Positions 34,401 through 49,400 of a stretch of 64,000 bases of DNA are shown piece after piece. The stretch comes from Meghimatium bilineatum (taxonomy: Eukaryota > Mollusca > Gastropoda > Stylommatophora > Philomycidae): positions 47,311,376-47,375,375 of the forward strand of contig CM067317.1 in the NCBI GenBank assembly GCA_034231615.1. Direction: 5' to 3'. The translations under genes were made by a program, and so were the position numbers. The first letter of the stretch is position 1. Every line of letters begins with the position of its first letter. Under the pieces are notes generated by a model. The model had not been told where the DNA came from. It did no database searches and saw nothing but the letters and a program-made list of their open reading frames with translations.

Positions 34401-37400
34401 ACAGCTGTTGTCAAAAGTTTGCGACCATTTCTATGAATATATTTGGCTATGTGGGAATCGCATGTCTGTTTTCAAATCAGATATAAAAATCAAATCAGAT
34501 ATAGTAGCACGTTAGGTTTCGTTATGAAATGACATGATGGAACAGGTATCGTAATGTATTTACAGGATCGCAGACAACACTAGGTCTAACTTTAAAGCTC
34601 AAGTTTTTCGGTAAGGTAAGTTACTTTTACATGTTTTTATGTATTTCCCCAGCGATATTTTGTTAGTTTGGTTATGAAACAAACATATTTACAATAGACT
34701 TAGTTGTCAAATAAAGACAAGTAATTTTTTAATATTTATTTACTGATTTAAATTCTTTTTACCCCATTTCTCATCTTTACAACCTTTTCACATTTCTTGT
34801 ATCACACATGCACAAGAAAAACTTACACCCATATTTGCAGTATGTAATTCTTTATTTAAATGAAAAAATTATTTTAAAATCTCTATAAGCAAAAAAGTTA
34901 TTGTTTTTTCCAAACATCCACCCAAAAATACACCTAAAAAATGTCACAGTATTAGAGATGCGATGGCATAGAAAGAGTGATGTTTGAGGAGGTGATAGAA
35001 AGCAGTAGAGGCAAATGTTGACCAAGATCTCGCTGGACAAGAGATATCCAGGAATGCATGCAAAATGCAGGGCAATTTGCCAGAGACCGTAGAGATTTCA
35101 TGAGATCTATTAGGAAGACCATGTTCTGGAAAGAATACATCACATAAGAGAGAGAGAGAGAGGAAGAGAGAGAGACCCACACGCATGAACGCATGCACAC
35201 ACACACACACAAATAATATATATATATATATACATATTTATATATTGGAAGGAAAGTATATTTTCAAAAAAGTAAAAAAAAACTGCCAGAAAAATATAAA
35301 AATGGCAAAACTAAATTTTATGGCACATAGCCTTTAAAAATGGCAAAATGTTTGATATTTGGTCATAAAATGGCCAATATGGCAATCACCAATTGATGCT
35401 TTACATTTGCCTTATCTTCTTCCTCCAACCACAACTGTTCCCTTAGATAGTTTTGGAAAGGAAATCATGCATCAACACATTGCCAAATCACAAAAATGTA
35501 CAATGTTTCACAACTGCCAAGGGATGTTCCGGTTAACCTTCAAAAGCATTTATTTTGTTTCTCACATATAGATTGGATTTATGTTCAGTATAATTATAAA
35601 TATGACAAAAACTCTGACCGATGTACAAGTTACAAAGCACAGTCAAGTTTATGCAAGAGATAAACTTCAGATATAGACATATTCCAAGTGAAGAAAAGAA
35701 AGAGGAAATAAATATTGTCATACTAGAGTGAAAACAAACAAACAAACATGTACCCATATATCAGTGTCATTTGTTTGTTTATATTGCTTATTGTGTTTAT
35801 ATTGCTTATTGTGTTTATATTGCTTATTGTGTTTATATGTTTATATTGCTTATTGTGTTTATATGTTTATATTGCTTATTGTGTTTATAAGTTTATATTG
35901 CTTATTGTGTTTATATGTTTATATTGCTTATTGTGCTTATATGTTTATATTGCTTATTGTGTTTATGTTTATATTGCTTATTGTGTTTATATGTTTATAT
36001 TGCTTATTGTGTTTATATGTTTATATTGCTTATTGTGTTTAAATTGCTTATTGTGCTTATATGTTTATATTGCTTATTGTGCTTATATGTTTATATTGCT
36101 TATTGTGTTTATATGTTTATATTGCTTATTGTGTTTATATGTTTATATTGCTTATTGTGTTTATATGTTTATATTGCTTATTGTGTTTATATTGAATCAA
36201 TCAATCAATCAAGTGCCATGCTGAATGGCGTAGGCGATAATGTTTCTCCACGACTCTCTATCTCTTGTGTTGTCAATAATCTCCGTTGGTGAGCTTCTAC
36301 CGTGCCACAATACTAGTCCATCTAGTAACTTTTCTCTTTGTCATCCCCTATCTCTTCTCCTCTTGATATATATTGACCATTAAAAAAAGCAGTAGTCATA
36401 CAGGTTTGAGCTCTCAAAAAGGAGTTGAAAAAACTTACTGGTGGTCATGATAACTGCAATGTCTTTGGATCATGCAGCCCATAGAAGCTGCTGAGGCCAT
36501 AAAGTGAAACAGAAAATAATAATACTGATCTGTCTTGCATGTTATAAGAATTGACACCAGGAAGATCCCCACCACAGAGGATGGAAGTTTGGTTTGGTAA
36601 TATTAAAGATTGGACATCATTAAGAGTCTTCACAAGTGAACAACTAACTGAGAATATAGAGGCATGACAGAAATTTGATGTTGTTGTTTCTAAAGTAGCA
36701 CTACTGTAACCTTGATGGGTTATGAGTTTAATGAAATGAAAATAATGTAAAAAACAGAGTTAAACTGTCATATATCAGTTCTAGTTGAAGCATAATGCAT
36801 TTTTTTTTCAACTTGAACTGATATATGGCAATTGAACTCTTGTTGTTTTACATTATTTTCATTTCATTAAACTTTTTTCATCAGTACTTTTTCTTCTGCA
36901 CTTTTTGTCAGAGTCCTGCAGATTAGCAGGATGTGGTCTGAAGAATGGAATGCATGGTGTCACAGTTTACAACTTTGCTGCAATATCTACACTATTTGGC
37001 CTGACACATCCAAGTTCAGCATGGCTTCCTTGTCACTTTGCCCTTATGTGGAATTAGACAGGCAACTCCCCCTAAATAACCTCCTTTCCTCCCTTATGAC
37101 ATGCATGGAAGGTAAACAGTATTGTTATTACTTGCTCCCCTTTCAGGTCGTGAAAACACAGGTGGCCATCGATATGAAGTGCTGTATTCAACGTTTATCA
37201 GGCTGTTTTTGATCAACCACTGACTAAGTGCTGTATTCAACACTTATAAGGCTGTTTCTGGTCAACCGCTGATTAAGTGTTGTATTCAACACTTATCAGG
37301 CTGTTTCTGGTCAACTGCTGATTAAGTGCTGTATTCAACACTTATCAGGCTGTTTCTGGTCAACCACTGATTAAGTGCTGTATTCAACACTTATCAGGCT

Positions 37401-40400
37401 GTTTCAGGTCAACCACTGATTAAGTGCTGTATTCAACACTTATCAGGCTGTTTCTGGTCAACCACTGATTAAGTGCTGTATTCAACACTTATCAGGCTGT
37501 TTCTGGTCAACCACTGATTAAGTGCTGTATTCAACACTTATCAGGCTGTTTCTGGTCAACTGCTGATTAAGTGCTGTATTCAACACTTATCAGGCTGTTT
37601 CAGGTCAACCACTGATTAAGTGCTGTATTCAACACTTATCAGGCTGTTTCTGGTCAACCACTGATTAAGTGCTGTATTCAACACTTATCAGGCTGTTTCT
37701 GGTCAACCACTGATTAAGTGCTGTATTCAACACTTATCTGGCTGTTTCTGGTCAACCACTGATTAAGTGCTGTATTCAACACTTATCAGGCTGTTTCAGG
37801 TCAACCACTGATTAAGCAGCTGAGCATTTATGGGAAACCCTATTGCTATATTGCTAATTCATAACTCATGCTACCTTTACCTTATATCTGTACTTTTATA
37901 TGTTTCCTACCAGGTGACAGTAATTTTATTCGGATCCTTCAGACGCCATCTGTAAGGCGAGCAGTTGTTATTGGTTGTGGTCTTCAGTTGTTTCAGCAGA
38001 TTAGTGGAATAAACACAGTCATGTAAGATAACTCTGTAGCAACTCTATTATTATATAATATCTTCACTGATTTTTAACTGTATAGTACACGAGGTGTATT
38101 TTCAACATCAGTTGAATTAAGAGTAAAGAAAAACATAAACATGGGACAGCATTTCAACATCAGTTGAATTAAGAGTAAAGAAAAACATAAACATGGGACA
38201 GCATTGTATAGGAATAATTGGAGAGGAGATGATTACCTCCAATTAAACCATTTGCCACTAAAATACAGCAATGGAGAATTAACTACAGAAAAATGTTTTT
38301 AAAATACAGCAATGGAGAATTAACTACAGAAAAATGTTTTTAAAATACAGCAATGGAGAATTAACTACAGAAAAATGTTTTTAATGTGTACGTAAACAAA
38401 TCAAATTGAGATACATACAAGTCCACAAGATTCACTGCTGTATATTTCCAAATATAAGCAGATAATTTTTTTCTTTCTGATATTGATGTAGGATTTCGAC
38501 ATTTATATGCGAACAATAAAATTAAAATAAAATTTGAGGTAGACACACAAAAACTATAACAGAATACCACCAAATACCAGTAACAAGATTCAATTCAAAT
38601 ACTTAAGAGCAAACATCAACTGTGTAGGAGACTGCATGAAAGAGATAAGAAAGAGATTGGTAATGGCATATTGTAAAATATGTTTAAAATCATATGGAAA
38701 AACAACAAAATAGAAATGAAACTGCTAGTGCAAAGAACTTTTATTTTTCAGGTTGCAACATACGGCTATGAAACATGAACTCTAAGTAAAACTGAAGCCA
38801 AGAAGATCAACACCTTTGAGATGAAATGCTACAGAAAGATACTTAGAATATCATGGAAGGAAAAAATAAGAAACTCAGATATTATAAACACATTGAAGAT
38901 GTCAGAGTGTTGGTTACTAAAAACAATAGCAAAAAGAAAACTACACCTGTTTGGTCATATAAAGAGACACAGCTGTTTAGAAAAAGAAATAATGAAGGCA
39001 GAGCACCTGGGAGGAGGAGAAAGGGCAGACCAAGAAGACGATAGTGAATGCGTTTTTTGGAAAATGCAAGCCGTATGGCCCAAGATAGAGAAGAGTTCAG
39101 GAAGTTAATTGGGAAGACAACATTTTGGAGAGATTATGTCACATAACACTCTGGTAACATGAAAAACTTAGCAGTGCGAAAAGTCATTCAAATACTTAAG
39201 AATAGCAATCATTGTCTGAATTCTGAAACAGTTTGCGAATTACTTCCTCATTCATGGAAAAATCACTGTGGATATTATCAGTCTCTCTCACTGTCTATAT
39301 GTACCTTTGTTGTTGCCTGCATCATCCTCAAGACTGAGAGTGTCATCCTCACTTCCATCCATTGCATTATTGATGGAGCACTTTTTGAAAGATTGGACTC
39401 TCATTCTGGACCATGATTCTTTGACACTCTTAGTGATTGAGATAATATCAACTTTTTTGACATTGCCACTCTTCATCACAGCTAAATTGGATAGCAGTAT
39501 TAATTCCATTTTGCTTGAAGTCTGTCCTTAAATAGTTTGTTTAAGGTAGACATCTAGTGGCTGTAGGTTGGAGGCAAAGTCCACAGACAGTCACATCTCA
39601 CTGTATCGTTTTTCCACTTTCTCAGTGAGATTTTCTGAAATGAGTTCCATGGATGGTCTTTTTTTATGGTGGCCCCCTTCCTCTGCCCTCCCTCCTATTT
39701 TATCCAGCCACTGCAGAGTGCCACTTTCATCCATTCAATTTTCTTGTGGGCAAGCAAAACTTGCCACTTGGGAATTTCGCTGTCTTGGACAGTCTTGTGT
39801 TTAAAAAAAAAATAATCATAGGGTGGGGGAACTGTCGGTGTGCTGGACCAGTTACAATGTTGTTTCTAAATCTCTATATACTAGGGGTGGCGGGAACATG
39901 CCCAATCTACTATGCAACCTAAAACAACAATGAAATGCATCTTCTCATGTCATTTAAAAAAAAAAAAGGTCTAATCATCTTTTCTTTACACTCTACTTTT
40001 TGAATACAAATCAAAGCAGACATGGGTTTTGTCCACATTTGCCCTTTACACCGAGATGCTATTTTTTGTCTCACCTTACCAGATCCACTTATAACTAGAA
40101 CTGGTAAGACTATAAATCCATTATAATGGTTCTTCACTGGTCAGTTTGTACAGAATAACAGCCGTAAAAAATAGGTTTGCGGTGGTGTTAAATTATTAAA
40201 GGTGTAAATAAATTGATTTTCACTACTTATTCTGCTTTTAGATTTTATTTTGCAATTATAGATTGCGAAATGAATATATCAGGGAAAGAAAAGGTATAAT
40301 ATCTTGTAAAGATTACATAGAATGAGAACAGATCAAGTGGTTTGGCCACATTATGAGAATGAATCACGAAAAGTTGCCTGTACAAGCATATAACCAAATG

Positions 40401-43400
40401 AGATCAGGGTACAAAGCCAGAGGAAGACTATGGAAAAGATGGATAGATAACGTCAGGGACATCCAGTACAGACACGGTCATAGCACAGCAGAGGCCACAC
40501 ATCTGGCTTTAGAACGCAAGCTCGAGCTCCAATCACCCATACGCTTAACGGCAAGAGTGGATCACAAACCACCTGGGGATAGACAATTCTGCTTTTGCAT
40601 ATGGCATTAAATCTGGACATTGCAGTCAAGGCAGTCTCAAGTCTAGTCATGATTTCTTTATTAGTGCTTCCATCTCATCCTATGGAAGTATCATGACTGA
40701 TAGATAATAGAAAATTGATCAATTTAATCAGGTTCGCCAAATGTTAAAACTGACATTTTCCCTGATATTTTTTCTAACAGGTATTACAGTGCCACAATAA
40801 TAAACATGTCTGGTGTAGGAAACAAGAATATTGTTGTCTGGTTGGCTGCGCTAACAGCCGGAGTTAATTTTCTTTTTACTATAGTAGGTGTATTTTTGGT
40901 GGAAAGGATTGGTCGGAAGAAACTCATTATGGGAAGTTTAATAGGTATGTTCTCTATTTTCCTAGTTTGGACATGTAACAAAACACTATTCACTTTCAAA
41001 GATTATCCAGAATTTAACAGTTGAGGGTGAAAGATGATAGTTATTAGTTATGGACTGACATAGCTACACTCCAGGAAGATCCATTGGTGCTCAGTCTCTC
41101 TCAACAGATGATGAATGGGATTCCTACAGATGGTTTCTGTAGCTTGCTAGTTGTCCACACTTCTCAATCTGCCACCCAGGCATCCAGTTTTACAAGTTTC
41201 ACATTCAATATAGAATCCCTGAAATCTCAGCTTGGTTGTTTCATCAATCTTACCTCAATATTTAATCCAGCAGACACTCATAAAATAGTTTCATCAGATC
41301 TCCCTTATCCATTGTAACTCCCCATCTATTGGTGCATTTGATCCAAGCGTATCTGCTCTCACATTACCATGAACACCGGCATGTCCTAGGCAGTAGATCC
41401 ATATAATCGGATATAGTTATAGATGCCATCCATTCATTTCAAAACAGGCAATTTTGAATCTTTCACAGCATGGTCTGGGAGTCTCACTTTTCATTCACTA
41501 ACTGCTTTAGCAGCCGTAACTTCAATCCTCATACTGGATGTAGTTGTTTCGTATCATTCACTATTCTCAGCAACAACTCTACCACGAGATGTAAAACCAC
41601 CAGTAAGACTTGATCCATCATTGAACACATTGATATCATCATCTCCAGAGTTATCAACAACCAGCTGATCGATTTTCAGGTTGTGTTTACCATTGCCTCA
41701 ATTTCCTTCTAAAACTATTAAATTGTGGAAAGATGTCATGTTCATGGCAGATGAAAAGGTGGACAAAAAACTATTGTGGCTTGATAATGTCATGGAACGT
41801 GCAGGACATCATCTGTATAGCTTATAATAGGTATGTTTGGAGGGCTTTTTGTGCTTCAGGCATCAATTTGGCCCCCTTATGACACCAAGGGGTTATTTGT
41901 TTTATCACCACCACACCACATTTTATAGGCAATAGTTACTCTGTCAATTGCAATTCAGCATAGCTATTGTTTATAGTTTAGATGTAATTTCTTATGCTTT
42001 CTAAATGGAATATGTGATTTATTTTCTGAATGTAAAAGAGTAGAACTGGATTTAATAATTTAGAGATTCAGAAATAACATTGTTACTGGTTCAGCAAACC
42101 GACAGTGAGTGTAGAACTAAAATGCTCATAGGAAACATGAAGAGTTATCAGAAGATGACAATCTCAAAACATATACGAAGCACACAAAAAGGCAGTCTCC
42201 AGAGAACTCTTCTATCCCTAATGCTGCAAAGCATACAGGGCTATAAAGCAAAAAGAAATAAGTTAAAGCATTGAAGAAGTTATAGCAAAATAAAATGTAT
42301 TGAAAATAGATTGGTATCATGGCAGAGGTTACAGTTGAAGAACTTGCCCAGCTACACTCGAAACCACAAAACATAATTATACAACAGAAATACAAGTAAA
42401 TGCTGACCACAAATAAAAACAAATAATGTTGACCACTTTATCATAAGGACAGGCAAAGGTTTAACAGCAATAAAGGTTGTGGCTGCTGCGCAGTGTGAGC
42501 AGAGGTTATTTCTTTTGTACCAGGATTTGGTGGTGGCTGTGGTGGAATATGCTTGGAAATTCTTACTCTTAGCCAAACTCAGATCGAAAGACTGGATAGA
42601 GTCCAGAATGCAGCAATGCGTGTCATTCTTGGGTGCACAAGAGACACATTGACAAGAGCTATGTGGTCCCTTCTTGACTGTCTAACAGCAGAGTACAGAT
42701 TACAGTATTGCAGTGCACTGGCATACCTTCAGATACATGCAGATAAGGAACACTCGCTGTATTCCGAAATACAGAAAGTTAAAGGTAGCAGACGTAAGAG
42801 AGGGAAATTGTGTATGGGACATGCTGAGGATGTCATACAAAGTGTGTGCAGATTGCAACATGTGGCAGCATGTGCAGAATGGATAGGTCTACCCACAGAT
42901 TTTGAAACTTGTTTGAGAGTAGTAATATCACTTAGCAGGGAATGCAGAGAATGGTATCTCACAGCTGTGGAGAAAGAAGTGCAGGCTTTGGTCAGTGAGA
43001 ATGCCAAAGAGGGGGATATGATTATATACACTGATGGATCTGTGATTAGACATGTTCGCAGTGCTTGGGCCTTCACATTTCAGTGCGAAGGTAAAACGAT
43101 CAGGGAGGAGAGTGGGGCATTTACTATTACTACGAGTAGCATGACCATGGAGATTATGGCGGTGACCAGGGCATTTGAGTAGATAAGCACACAGAAGGTA
43201 ATGCAGGTCTGCATCTTGAGTGACTCTATGAGTATGATTAGGAAGGTACAAGTGTGTCTTGTTTGTGAACAGTGGATTGAGGCCTTGAGAAAGGTGAGGT
43301 TGAAAGTGGTTACATTAATTTTCATGCTGGGACATGTGGGTATTCGAGGCAATGAAAGAGCAGATCAACTGGCATCATGCATGATTGTGGCACATGGCGA

Positions 43401-46400
43401 TGGGGCAATGGATCGAGCTGACATTTTGAACTTCATAACAGCACACGTGAGTGAGACTAGTGTGGATGAATGATGATTCCTTTTCAATGGCCAGGATTAA
43501 AGATCAGAGTTTGAAATGTGGTGTTGCTAAAAGTAAACATTTTTGAGGGCACAGAAGAATGATGGTCAACCAGCAGAGGATCGGTACTGTCAGCAGAAGT
43601 GAAATGGCGGATACACTCAGGGAGAGATCGGAGCAACTATGGACGTGTCCAGTTTGCAGTGATGATGATCCGACGACTACCTAAGTATCACATTTTACCA
43701 GAGTACTTTGTGAGTTGACATTGTCTGCTCTAGTATTTATTTCATAACCAGAATTATTCAACCTTCAGCAGTATGCAATGCCTTAATTTTTTTTTAAAAC
43801 AACTTAAGGCAGTTTATGTAGTGTGATGAATTTGGTAGAGTCAGCCATGTGTCAAGACGGTGATGACCCATTATGCTCTTGAAATAGTTTTTCTGTATTG
43901 CCGTGTTGGGTAATGGTTGTGGCTGACTACATCTGCTTTGGAGGAGAATCAATGCTAGGTCTTCCAACACAACAAAAAGCACAGTCTGTGATTTAACTCT
44001 CTGCCATGACAGTTCATCCTATTGTGCCCTTGGGATACTGAACCCAAATTCCTCTGTAAGGCTATATTGAGCAACAGTTGTCAGTTGAGTTGTTCTTGTT
44101 TCTTGATTAGGAACAAGCATCACATCAATGGGGGACATTCCCATATATGCTCTGTTTGCCATTCCGTCAGTCATCTAAAAGTGTATCAGCTCAGTTTCTC
44201 AGTCAGTTGCTGATTACGTGTTCTTCTGATCTTTCCGGAGAGGGAACACTTTCTCCCATTACCTTTAATCACTCCATTTCTACAATTCTCTGAATATGTA
44301 CATTGTCTCATTTGACTTTCTTCTCGTCTTCTCATAGGGTATCCATGACTGTTCTAATCAATTCAATCCGATCTCTTCTTATCTCGGTGCCGTTCACCAA
44401 GGCTTTATCAGCCAACACATTGGCTCTTTCGTTTCCCCTGACCCCAGCATGACCTGGAAAGTAGATCCATGTAATGCTTTGTGCTTTGTTGAAAAGAATG
44501 ACCCATTCAGTTCTGATCATACACTTTTCCATCTTGCGCAGCATACTTTGAGAGTCCGATAGAATCACTGAGTCTGTTGGTGGTTGAGTTGTACCTAGGT
44601 ACTATTAATACTATTCTGATAACATTCACACTATTTTGATACAGACACAAATTAGTTTGGCAAGTCTTCTGGTACAAATGCCAGATCACTGCCTGCCAAA
44701 GATACTTCTCTATGGTGAGCTGCAGAAGGACATATGATCTGAAGGTGGTGAATAGAAGTGATACAAGAATCCCTTGAATCTTTTGAAATAGATCAAGATA
44801 CATGCGAAGAACTTGCACATAGTAGATCTACATTTTGCTCTACAGTCAAAAAAGGCAAGGCATCTTGTTAAAAGAAGAAAAATGCAGAAGCTCAACAGTG
44901 GAGAGTAGCTAGAAAGTCACAGGTACATGCCCAAACTGTACAAGGACAGTTGTGGCCAGAATAGGGCCCATTAGCTATCTATGAACTTTTGGTTGGTTGG
45001 TTGCTGATCCAGCGGTCCATGGGCTCATGCCCTTTGACCTAATGCTATGAAATGGCATTATATTGCTGGGAAGTCTGTGGATTTTCGGCCCACCGCGGGA
45101 CAGAGCCAGATAATAACTATCACACCTCAAGGAAGGTAGGTTTCAACCTATGCACTGCTCCCAGCCACTGTAGCCAAGATAGGGTTCACTGTACTCATTC
45201 CCCACCACAAATGGACTGCTGGTTATGCCGAAATTCTCTATTACTCCAGGCATGCAACCAAATGTTCTAGTCAAAAGGATTGTCATGTCCTGAGTCACTG
45301 TGCCTCTATGATGGGCCTCAGCCATAGGAAAAACAGTGATGTCAGTTTTCTCCCCCCCCCCCAATGCTGCACAGTACATCTCTGACTCCCTCCCAACCAC
45401 AGAAGGTGCATACATATATATTCAGGTAAACATGAAACACATTTCAACAACAAAATAAAAGCATAATTGTATAGATGACATGCCATGAAGCTTCTATAAG
45501 AAGATAACCCCAATATAACTGCATGCCATCCACTAAGGTTTTCTGTTGCATGGGTGGTTTGTCTAGTGTGCCATTGGTGAGACCCACAGATGCAACCACA
45601 TGCATACTATTCTTCTTTTGTTCACTTGAAACATGTCTATATCTTTAATTCTGTCTCCTTAATAAAACTCACTGTCTTTTGTAGTTCATACAGTGTCCCA
45701 TAGAGCTTTGATTCCAGTGTTGTTTCTTCTGGCCAATATGTCTGCCTCAGCATTTCATGCTCAGAACACTCTTGAAGTATATGTTTGGCACTCTGTGCTG
45801 CCTGTCCACATGTACACATGGCTGTGTTGCCAATCTTGAACTTTGTATACATGTGACTGCGGAGTCGGTTGTGTCCTGTTCTGAGACGTAGAATTATAAC
45901 TTGTTCTGATCTGTTCATAATGTGATAGTCATCTTGTGTTGTTGTTTGAGGCTTTCTTATTGACTTGATTATCTTTTTTTTCTGATGGTAGGTGATTGGT
46001 ATATCTGGTTGGTCTTCAGCAGCACCTTTCTTAGCCAGTTGGTCTGCTTTTTCATTTCCTGGTATTCCACAGTTAGAGGGTATCCACTGCATGGTTACCC
46101 TATACTGGTAAGACAATTCGCCAAGTAGTTTTTTCAAGTCTGTTAGTTTTCCAGACTGGAGAGCTTGAAGCACTGACCTTGCATCTGTCAGGAATACCAC
46201 GGGCTATAGGCCAGAGTTGGAGTTCAGCAGTTTTTTAGCTGCCACACTAATTGTCTGGATTTCTGCATCATAATTATTGCAGAATTTTCCTGTCGGTGTT
46301 CTGATTGTATCTCTAGGTTTGTGTGGATATTCTATATATACACCTGCATCTCCATTCCTCATTGCATTCTGTGCTGACCCACCTGTGTATACTCTGACCC

Positions 46401-49400
46401 ATATATCTTGTGGATATTCCTCATCCAGGAAACTGAGGGGGACTGTCCTTCGCTGCACACTGTTCTGTTCGTCCTCGCTTAGTATTCCTTTCACATGGGT
46501 CTGAATGTATATTGACATTCCATGCCTTTCATACCACGGGGTTTGTTCTGGTACAGACCTTAAGGGGCTGTCAACTTCAGGTAGGTCTATAAGTTGTCTA
46601 CAGAGTCGTTTAGCTTGATGGATAAAGCTGCTTCTTTTCAGTCGCCCCATTGCTAGATTGTGGAATCTTTCCTTCATTGGATGACTTGGCATACACTGAA
46701 ACTTTTCTGCTTGAATTAGTACATTTGTGTCTCTGCGTTCACCAAGTGTTTGCGTTCTTCCCATTTTCTGCATCTCTGCTATGGGTGTTGATTTCATTGC
46801 TCCCAATATTATTCTAAGTGCCTGGTTTTACACTTTATCTAGATCTTATAATGTGGTGTTTGATGCAGGACACCACGCAGCTGAACCATATTCCAGGTGT
46901 GGTCTTATGCCTTGCTGGTAAACTTTACTGAGTATATTTCCACTGGCTCCCCATGTGGTTCCACTTAGTTTTCTCAGGATAGCTAACTTCCTTCTGTCCT
47001 TTTGTTGTTGCTTTGTTTATGTGCTGCTTCCATGTCAGCCTATCATCAAAAGTAACTCCGAGGTATGTGGGTTGTTTGTCTTATGCATATTATGAACTCA
47101 TAATCAAGGGCATAACTCTAAATTAATTTCAAAAGTTGATGTAACTAATGGTGATCATCAGTTGTGATGGGTGAACACCAAACAACAACAAAAAACTTTA
47201 GGTAGACTACATCTGTCTCGGAAGATGTGTTTAGACTATGTATGGATTGTACGTTTCAGGTGTTCAAGTTTGTTGAGGAAAATATTTATATTGTGTTTGC
47301 TTAATGTTTTATAGCATTTTTGTTTGTTTCAGGTGTCATTGCAAGTCTGTTTGTCCTAGCTATAGCATTCCAGTTGATTGCTTACAATTCTCCAGCTGTC
47401 ACTGAATATGATCCGGACTATGCAGATGATAGCTGCTCATTATATAGGTCAGAAAATGTAATTAAAATAACTTTAAAAAAAAGTAAGCAAGATAGAAAAA
47501 CTGTCTACCACATGGTAAATTAACATTTTTAAAATAACAAAAAAAGTGGTTAAATATCAGTTTTACAAATATGATGAATACACAGATTCAACATTTCAAC
47601 CACCAGGTCTTTGTCAAGATAAAGACAAACACAGAGATTGTAATTTTTATCTATGTGTCACAGAAACTGTATGAAATCATGTGTAATATTAAAAAGTAGA
47701 AGTGTGTGGGACATGTCTCCCTGTAATGAACAGGCAGGGTGCAAGAAGGTCATCATTGCACAAAAGTGCCGAACATTTTTTAACAGAGGCTTGAATACAA
47801 ATAGCACACATGCAAAACAAAATTCATTCTACAACGATCTCTACCCAAATGCAAACCTACTAAATGACTATCTAAGGATATATATATATATATATATATA
47901 TATTTAAGTACAATGTCCATAGACGGGCCTACTTTTTTTGTAGTTGGCAAAATTAAGTAAGTGATAAGAGATAGGCAAATTTTTCTTCATTTTTTTAGCA
48001 TTTATTAATTTTGCCTATAATTACCCTATCAGTGGGTGAAAGTGGAGCTAATTATTTAGGAGAGTTGTATGGGGGAGGGGAGCTCTAAGTGGGTGGCGTA
48101 CACATTTTTGTATCCAACAGCAGTCTTCTTGACTGTGACAGGTGTAACACATGTTTATCTATTGCTGATAAGCTCAACAAACTTATAATTACGTTAACCG
48201 TTTTGTACCAACCGGCAGTCAGTGATGTCATAGAATTATACAAAATTTGTGATCAGCAGAGAATTTATAAGAAGTTAGAATGTTGGCCCATCTGCGGGGA
48301 TATATATATATTGAATCGCATCTATATGATACATTGGTCTGAACCAATTAAATATTTATGCAATAAACACAATTCGCTATGTACAATTATATACATTATT
48401 GAATAAAGTGATTGGGGATTTATTTTGAAAAATGTTAAATTAAATAATTTTGTTACACCCTTACATGCTATAGATGGGTTCCACTGTATATATAAATATG
48501 TAAGCTCTTTCTTCTTTTCTGTGTTGTCACATGGTCAATGTTGTCACATGGTCAATGTTGTCACATGGTCAATGTTGTCACATGGTCAATGTTGTCACAT
48601 AATCAGTATTGTCACATAGTCAGTGTTGTCACATAGTCAGTGTTGTCACATAGTCAGTGTTGTCACATAGTCAGTGTTGTCACATAGTCAGTGTTGTCAC
48701 ATAGTCAGTGTTGTCACATAGTCAGTGTTGTCACATAGTCAGTGTTGTCACATCATCAGTGTTGTCACATAGTCAGTGTTGTCACATAGTCAGTGTTGTC
48801 ACATAGTCTGAAAGGGTTACATAGGGCCTTTTTTTAATGTCTCACCATGTATTATCAGTTTGAAATAAGATTATTATCATTTGGTTTTGCAGAAACTGTG
48901 AATCGTGTATAGGAGATAAAAACTGTGGGTTCTGCTACTCAGGAAATATTGGCTCAATGAATGGATCCTGTTTAGCTACGTATTCATCAGAGGATAGACA
49001 TGCTATATACGGGGACTGTCAGAATGAGACTTTGTCCAAGGACGTGATGTGGACTTATGATTACTGTCCTACTTCATATTCTTGGTTGGCCATTTTAGGA
49101 CTGTTGATGTATTTGATGTGTTTTGCACCAGGTAAGTTGTAAAAATTTGTGTAAACATGAACAGATAAATGAAATAGAATGTAAACATTTTTCTGTTAGA
49201 CCCATGATTGGTTGTTAGTTATGATTTGACGTCATTAAACTCTGAGCGCACCAATAAGTAATTGATCTCTTCTAGCAGATATCACAGACTATATATCAGT
49301 AGAGGGCAACCTATTTTGTCTGGAGGGAGAGTTCTCTCCCAGTATATATCAGAGACTATATATATATATATATGAGTGGTGGGCAACATATTTTGTCTGA

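Noticed and set aside
35728..36224. Long overlapping open frames rich in [11 protein letters not shown]
   Set aside because: They are the translation of a minisatellite; the period and base composition explain the absence of stops.
39568..39922. Frames at 39568-39922 considered as exons
   Set aside because: No splice sites or family match; the neighbourhood contains transposase debris.
42553..43182. 209-codon frame considered as a host gene
   Set aside because: Its RT/RNase H content and several homologous copies in the window show it is a LINE.
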